From: Dipteronia dyeriana | Taxonomy: Eukaryota; Streptophyta; Magnoliopsida; Sapindales; Sapindaceae | Length of the DNA: 64,000 nucleotides | Assembly (NCBI GenBank): GCA_032871835.1 | Contig: CM065300.1 | Span: 115,255,088 to 115,319,087, forward strand | Direction of reading: 5' to 3' | Shown: positions 58,473-64,000 of the stretch, one piece after another | How positions within the stretch are numbered: the stretch's first letter is position 1 | How the letters are laid out: each line of letters begins with the position of its first letter | Translations under genes and position numbers: made by a program | Notes under the pieces: model-generated | What the model was told of the DNA's origin: nothing | What the model saw: the letters and a program-made list of their open reading frames with translations, nothing else | Databases searched by the model: none

Positions 58473-59498
58473 CTAGTTACTTGGTCCACCAAAGAAAGAT
58501 GTGCATGTAAATGATCTAACATAATGCTTGAGAGGTGGTCTTGAACTTGAGGCAATACACTCCTCCAACTCTTTTATTCTAGCATCTTGTTTATCAAATA
58601 TAACACTAAGTTCATCAACCTTCTTCTTCAATTGTAAAGCCCAATCCGAAAGAATGTTTGTGCTAGTCTCTTGACAATCCACTTGAGAACTACTAAATAG
58701 TCCAAAATTATCACATGTTTTACCCTTATCCTTATATGACATGTATGACACACGTTTATCACTATACTTTTCTAAGGGTTGTACCAACACATTGTCTTAT
58801 CTACTCTTAACACCACGAACTAAACACAAAGAAGTTATAAACCCCGGTAATGCAAGCTTTTTATCTCCTCTAGTAGAGATATCTGCACTATCAATATAAA
58901 GCTTATGTAGATCCTCAAGGTTTATAGGTTGATTAGTCACCAAGGCATACACTATTTTGATCTTGTCTTTATTCAACTCGGTTGAATTCAAAGATCCAAT
59001 AATGTCAGTGCAAATGAATAGATGCCAAAATGCACTACCCTTAGTTAACTCATGTTAACTAATATAGTCTCTACCTTTCCAATCAAAAGAAGCATTGTCA
59101 CAAAGAGTTCTACCCATGATATTAAGATTCTCAATGACATCTACATCTAGAAAATTCGAATCTATATCATTAGATAGCCCAAGAAACTTGTTATTGTTTT
59201 TCGGGTTAACTCTAAACACAACACCCCTAATCTCCATCAAAGCATTCAATAAGGTGGCACTTTCTCTATATTCAAGATAAATCTCCCTAACAGGAGTATC
59301 ATTCACTATTCCTCACATGCTCACCCAAGATTCCCAATTTCTATCCTTAATGCATTTAAGAACATAAGAATATTTACACTTACCAAAGTCAATGCCTCTC
59401 TCTTGAAATATCTTCTTAGTTCTAAAGATCCCTAAATCTTTTGACCTTGAAGCTTTGGATCCTTTTGAGGTAGACTTGGCTTTCATAATGGGATTCAA
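58473..59498 (-). pseudogene. Additional ORF of element C resembling the 'putative plant transposon protein' domain
   Basis: One continuous minus-strand frame of 342 codons contains only three stops (at 59313, 59055 and 58797) and no frameshift. From the start: a Ser/Lys-rich tail, FQERGIDFGKCKYSYV with a Trp-containing NWESW, then VREIYLEY. It continues with GVVFRVNPKNNNKFLGL, then DKIKIVYALVTNQPINLEDL, LALPGFITSLCLVRGV, and a coiled C-terminal part (LQLKKKVDELSVIFDKQDARI). This order matches, from memory, the plant-specific region annotated in databases as a putative plant transposon protein, found in many plant mobile-element ORFs. Its role is unknown. It occupies the position where pol or an extra 3' ORF would be. 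The intact frame suggests selection until fairly recently. Confidence 0.6.
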
Positions 59499-61201
59499 TT
59501 AATTTCCACTTCCGGTAACCTTAGTTCTTCCCATTTGTTCTTGTGTTATAAGATGCTATATACATACAACAAAAGTAAGTGAAAGACGAAACAAGCATAT
59601 TATTGACAAATATATAAAAACAAAGACATATGACTTAAGAATGAATCATCATGCAAGACAAAGATAGTGAGTAATATCTTACAAGTATCACTAAGTCAAA
59701 ATATGCCAACATGTAACAAAATGAAGCACGTGAACATATCATAAAAGAGAAAAATGCCTGGCATACAATGCTCCCCCTTGATAAATGCTATAACTAAAAT
59801 CAATGATAGCATAAAGTTCACAAAGATGTTCACACAATCACACATTCAAGCAATTTGAAGAAATATCAACAAAATAAGCTTCATATGCTAAGAGAGATAC
59901 ACAAAGATTTTTCAAGTTCTCTCATAATTCTTCAATAATTGCTAAAATATCATTATACTCATAAACAAAGTGTGTGTGAGAGAGATATGCTTCAAATATA
60001 TATCAAGAAGTGGTTTGATAATTAACATGCAAACAATTTCCAACAACTATTCATCTTAAGCTTTTTCCATAAAAAGTCAAACCGATTATCATCCGGAATT
60101 TTTGCTTTTCAGAGAATAGATTTCAACATATGATCGTGTGTGTGCATGTGGCTCGTCATCCCATTTCTGTTTTTCAACCCGAGCTCATTTGATTTTCTAC
60201 TAAACTCTTTTTTAAACCTTCCTCCTTTTCTTTATAGGCTTTGAAACAAAGAATTTTTTTTTATGATTTCATTTCAACACTTCTTTGATTTTTTTATTTT
60301 TTTTTACATAAACAAAATTCAATTCATGACGGCTTTCACTCATCACAATGGTGTAGCTCTTTCCAACATTGGGTAGCTTTCACAACCAATTTGTGTAGCC
60401 CTTTTCATGAAGGTGCTCGTTAAGTTCTATGTAATTGCCAAAGCAAAATGGATACTAACCATAGGTCATTTTAAATGTACTTAAGCATAAAAACTTCAAG
60501 ATGTATCCAATATTTACATATTAGTAAACTCAACCTACTAGCAAAGCATATAAGAGAAGCAAGGTGCAATTTTTAGAAACCAAAATTTAATGGCTCATAA
60601 GCACATGATCTAAGAGCAATAAGTAGAGACTTAATCAAGATCATTACTTCTCTATTGAGTAGCTTTCATAGAATATGAAGCTCATATTTTCAAAAGTAAT
60701 GCTACTCAATATACCATACATAAACAATCATCAAAGTTAAGATCAATGTGAACAATATCACTATTAGATCCTAAAATAGCAAATGTCAATGAGAACCATA
60801 TGTATGCTATACAAAATTTTCTAATATGACATGCCATGAGATGTATATCAAAAATTGAGTCAAAAGATGAATATCTAAGAGAACATGTATTAGAGTATAG
60901 AGATATCTTTTTGCACATTATATTCACCAAATATCATACTTCCGCTCTTTTTATGTGCAATCATGCCTTGAATGTCCTCATGTCACCAAGTTGACGATGT
61001 TTCACAACAAGAGTATAAAAAGCATAATATCTCAACTCAATCAACACATATATCAAAAGAACTTCTCTAAAGTTAATCAACACATTTTGACCATCATAAC
61101 AAACATGATGTGAGATAACCAAGTTCATATCAATACATGGAGTATTCAAAGCTAGCAAGCAAGAATTCTCAACACAATTGATATATAGTCTCAAAGCTAT
61201 C
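59499..61201. other. Non-coding spacer of element C
   Basis: AT-rich, without a domain. Two further CTCCCCCTT phrases (58287 and 59770) resemble the purine-tract complement of element C. A 74-codon frame and a 168-codon minus frame (60961-61467) overlap or oppose gag and carry no motif. Confidence 0.45.
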
Positions 61202-63725
61202 TCACTTGTGCTTCTTATTTTTGTGATAAGAGCACTCACCCTTGAACCACTTGTTCTTTGGTGTACATACACAAACATTTCCATTATCAACATTGACAAC
61301 AATGTTAAATCTAGAGTAAAGTCTTTCAATGACTTGATTAACAAGAATATCATTAACACACTCTTCCTTAACATTTTCAACACAAGCTTTGTCAAGTTGA
61401 ACAAGATTAGTATTCTTTCTACACCACAACTTCTTCTCATGCTTAGCAATATTATCATGTTTCTCAACTCTCAAGACCTTAGCATGTTCAAGTTGAAGTT
61501 TAATCTCCTTATCTATAGATTCATTTCCTAATTTGCATTTTTCTATATATTTATAACACCTAGGCTTAATGTGACCTATTGTGTTGCAATAATGACAAAT
61601 TGGAATAAAAGATGAGATTGTACATTTTGGAGTTGAACTAGATTCACTAGGAGTTTGCAAAGATACCTTGTTCACCAACTTCTTCTTGGCTTTTGATCTT
61701 CTCTTCTTGTGTGGTTTCTTATCAATCATGACTTCATCAAAGTGAGTAGGAAGTGGTGCTTCCAAGAGCTCCTCTTCAACTACCAAGTCGTCTTCACCAC
61801 TATGAGAGTTAACAAGATTTGTAACACTAGACACACTTACCGAATCATTTACTAAGTCCTTGATGGCCTCCTTAGCCGTGTCTATCTCTTCCATCAAATC
61901 TTGTTCTCTCTTCTTCAAAGAAGATATCACATTATCCTTCTCAAGGTTTATCTTTTCAAGTTCTCTAAACTTCTTCATAATATCACTTTTCTCACCAAGA
62001 AGTCTACGAGTGACAACCACAATCTCATCTAGTTATTTCTTGATCAAATCATCATTCTCAACTACATCTCTTAGAGCATTATCTCTAGCTTCTTCAAGCT
62101 TTTCTATCTTTTTGAACAACTCAAGATTAGTAGGAATGGAACTAGAGATTCCATGATGATTTGCATCAAAGTTCTTGTGCAATGATATTGTACCATCAAC
62201 ATCTAGTGGAGAATGAGAAGCCGTTAGAGCTACAAAGTTTCTCACCAACTCTTCAATCACTTGAAGACTCACTACTAGAGCTCTCATTGTCACTAGAGTT
62301 ATCATCACCCCAAGTAGCCCCCAACACTTTACCTTTATTGTCTTTCTTAGATGGCTTCTTAGTGCACTCACTAGCAAAGTGACCGAAACCATGACAATTA
62401 TAGCATTGAACATCTTTCTTGTTCATGGCTTGACTATTCTTTTCATTCTTTGGAGATGATGTTCTCTTAACTCCTTTTTTCTTAGAAGACTTGCCTCTAG
62501 GCTTGGCATTCTTTTTTAGAAACTTCTTGAATCTTTTAACCAAAAGAGCCTACCATAATCCCAACATACAGAGTACATTGATCAGGAACTGCATCTGACC
62601 TCAACCATGGTATATCAAAGACCACGATATAACTTGAAGAAGTCGATAAGAGACTCAGGGTAAAGATTACCCACATATAGCCATCATTAGTTGATATATA
62701 TGAATCTCACCAGTAAACAGATCTTGGTGAGAGATTCATATAGATCATAGCCCAGTCCTATAAGATCATATCATACAAGGTGCCTCAATTCTCATATCTT
62801 ATATGAATGATTCAGGATAGAATCACCGTACATTACGGAATGGACCGCAACTATAGATTAACCACAAATAAAGTACCTAACCTTTTTTGCTATCTATGGA
62901 CTATTTATATTACACGTCTCGTAATGTATCTATCCATATATAACACTCATATACATAGTTCAAGATTACATCCGGCAATCTAGGATGTTTATATATGCAC
63001 AGGTTATAAACTTAAAAAGACGTCAACAATGAATTGAACTTTTCTTTTTATTTATTTTATAAATCCATTTACATCAACAATAGTTGGCATGTAGCTTGGC
63101 ATTCTTCTCTTCATTTTCATCATCATTCTCCATCTCAATAACATTGAGAGTGATTCCCTTACTCTTAATCTTTGGCTTCAAGCACATCTCATAAGTTTGG
63201 AGAGACCCAAGCAACTCATCAATGTTCATCTTTGCTTTCCTCAATGGCCGTCACCTTTGATTTGAATCTCTTAGGAAGAGACCTAAAGATTTTCCAATTT
63301 AAACGCTCTTTTAAGATAGGTACTCTAAGTGCTTGACATTGGTTAGCAATATTAAGAAGTCAGAATTGGAAATCTTTAAACTTTTCTTCTTCATTCATAC
63401 TTCAACCTTTAAATAGTGATGCCAACATTTGAAGCCTTGATTTCTTCACCGCTAAGGTTCCTTCATTAGTAACTTGGAGAGTATCCCAAGCTTCCTTTGT
63501 GGATTCAAGATTTTAAATGTAGGAGAAGTGATGCCCATCAACTCCTCCAAAGATGGCATTCATAGCACGATGGTGCCATTTAGCATTCACAAACACATTC
63601 GTTGTCCCTTCACTCCTTGGCTTGAGTATCATTGTTCCATCCTCTTGAACCTTGGTAAGAGGACTATAACCTTTTTCCACTACCATCCAAGCCCTTTCAT
63701 TAATATAGCAGATGTAGGCTTTCAT
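61202..63725 (-). pseudogene. gag of element C, two zinc knuckles, interrupted by an LTR piece
   Basis: The gene starts at the ATG at 63725: MKAYICYINERAWMVVEKG, a common copia gag beginning. Similarity continues to about 63080 through stops and shifts (KIFRSLPKRFKSKVT-like, then ELLGSLQTYEM). A 520-bp family-B LTR fragment then interrupts. From 62543 the frame resumes with a Lys-rich segment and the knuckle CYNCHGFGHFASEC (62405-62364, CX2CX4HX4C). After one frameshift comes a long coiled coil (62330-61850) with one stop at 62033. The second knuckle CHYCNTIGHIKPRC lies at 61597-61556. The frame ends at 61202 with no protease motif following. The first knuckle should bind element RNA. The double-knuckle layout points to the SIRE branch of copia. 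Confidence 0.75.
62555..63074 (-). mobile_element. Family-B LTR fragment inside gag of element C
   Basis: It matches 20760-21275 of LTR B1 on the opposite strand, from GTAAATGGATTTAT to CTCTGTATGTTGGGATTA. Both LTR ends are missing and no target duplication is present. It is flanked on both sides by gag sequence in which GCTTGGCATTCTT occurs once on each side. Confidence 0.75.
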
Positions 63726-63886
63726 CCTCAGCTTCTAATACCATAGTTAGTGCCTCGAAGTAATGGTGGCCTAGTATTTACGGCTCCTTCCGCTATTACA
63801 TCATCTTGTAAACCCATGACTTTAAAAGCTTTGCAAAAACCGTGAATGTATTACCCAAACTCACACTAAGTGCAATCTAGTGTCCT

Positions 63887-63898
63887 ATTCTGATACCA
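63887..63898 (-). other. Primer-binding site of element C
   Basis: On the minus strand, TTGGTATCAGAATAGG follows the LTR end TTTTCA after two bases. It is complementary to the 3' end of initiator methionine tRNA and marks 63901 as the LTR boundary. Confidence 0.82.
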
Positions 63899-63900
63899 AT

Positions 63901-64000
63901 TGAAAATACAAACACGGTTAAATGTTCAAGGCTAACCTAGAGTGGGAAGTGAATAGGTTAGACACCTTTATCGACTCCTTTACAAACAAAGAAAAGTTTG
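63901..64000 (-). repeat. 5' LTR of element C, first 100 bp visible
   Basis: It matches 55635-55735 from TGAAAATACAAAC to GACACCTTTATCGACTC. The remaining roughly 2.3 kb lie outside the window. Confidence 0.85.

Larger units (their letters stand above)
55635..64000 (-). mobile_element. Family-C LTR element with gag but no pol visible (continues past the window)
   Basis: The element reads on the minus strand. Its 5' LTR starts at 63901 and runs off the window, and its 3' LTR is 55635-58014. The primer site is at 63887-63898 and the purine tract at 58015-58025. The internal 5.9 kb contains a long copia-like gag with two zinc knuckles (63725-61202, broken by a family-B LTR piece), a non-coding spacer, and a 342-codon ORF near the 3' end (59498-58473). 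I find no protease, integrase, reverse transcriptase or RNase H motif. The gag layout (knuckle, coiled coil, second CHYC knuckle) resembles SIRE-type copia elements. It must have depended on another element for its enzymes. It inserted into a LINE. Confidence 0.72.

Noticed and set aside
60961..61467. 168-codon minus-strand frame
   Set aside because: Half of it overlaps the gag of element C in another frame; it is Leu/Ile-rich without a motif.
61178..61531. 117-codon plus-strand frame
   Set aside because: Antisense shadow of the second-knuckle part of gag of element C.

Overview
This window looks like nuclear DNA from a repeat-rich angiosperm, probably a eudicot. It is AT-rich and has no bacterial-type gene packing. 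Almost everything recognisable is LTR-retrotransposon sequence with tRNA-iMet primer sites, plus one LINE. I support one apparently intact host gene (11193-11809, minus strand, two exons) and one decayed copy of a cytokinin-activating LOG-like gene (47488-48140). I see no rRNA, tRNA or CRISPR.

Left part (1-15.5 kb). A family-A LTR is followed by a primer site, a TA microsatellite and a second partial copy of its own 3' end. Next is a complete LTR element without coding capacity (element D, 4829-11099, perfect TCTTT target duplication). It sits about 90 bp downstream of the stop codon of the host gene. That gene encodes a 152-residue protein with an N-terminal signal-like segment and a hydrophobic C-terminal tail. 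Upstream of it lie a minus-strand LTR (E), another family-A LTR and a copia-type LTR (J).

Middle (15.5-43.2 kb) is a nest of insertions. Element F, a decayed copia element on the minus strand, is the host for others. A Ty3/gypsy-type LTR element with a gag-like gene but no visible pol (K) lies in its 3' region. K's 5' LTR is itself split by a complete copia element (B1, 20735-29216). A solo LTR (L, target duplication GTGAT) splits F's RNase H. A second B element (B2, minus) has its LTR end inside F's pre-integrase region, and its gag is split by solo LTR H.

Right part (43.2-64 kb). Two halves of a family-A LTR lie in opposite orientation, followed by a family-C LTR fragment. Next comes the 3' end of a Tat-like Ty3/gypsy element (G) with the LOG-like pseudogene directly before its 3' untranslated region and LTR. 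G abuts another family-A LTR (A4), which is split by solo LTR I. A LINE ORF2 fragment follows and is cut by a family-C element that runs off the window. That element carries gag with two CCHC knuckles and a separate 3' ORF resembling the plant 'putative plant transposon protein' domain, and no protease, reverse transcriptase or integrase that I can find.

The layers give a relative order of events: F and the family-A LTRs came before K, L, I and B2; K came before B1; B2 came before H; the LINE came before C. Every autonomous polymerase in the window is broken. Element names A to L are local labels used only here.
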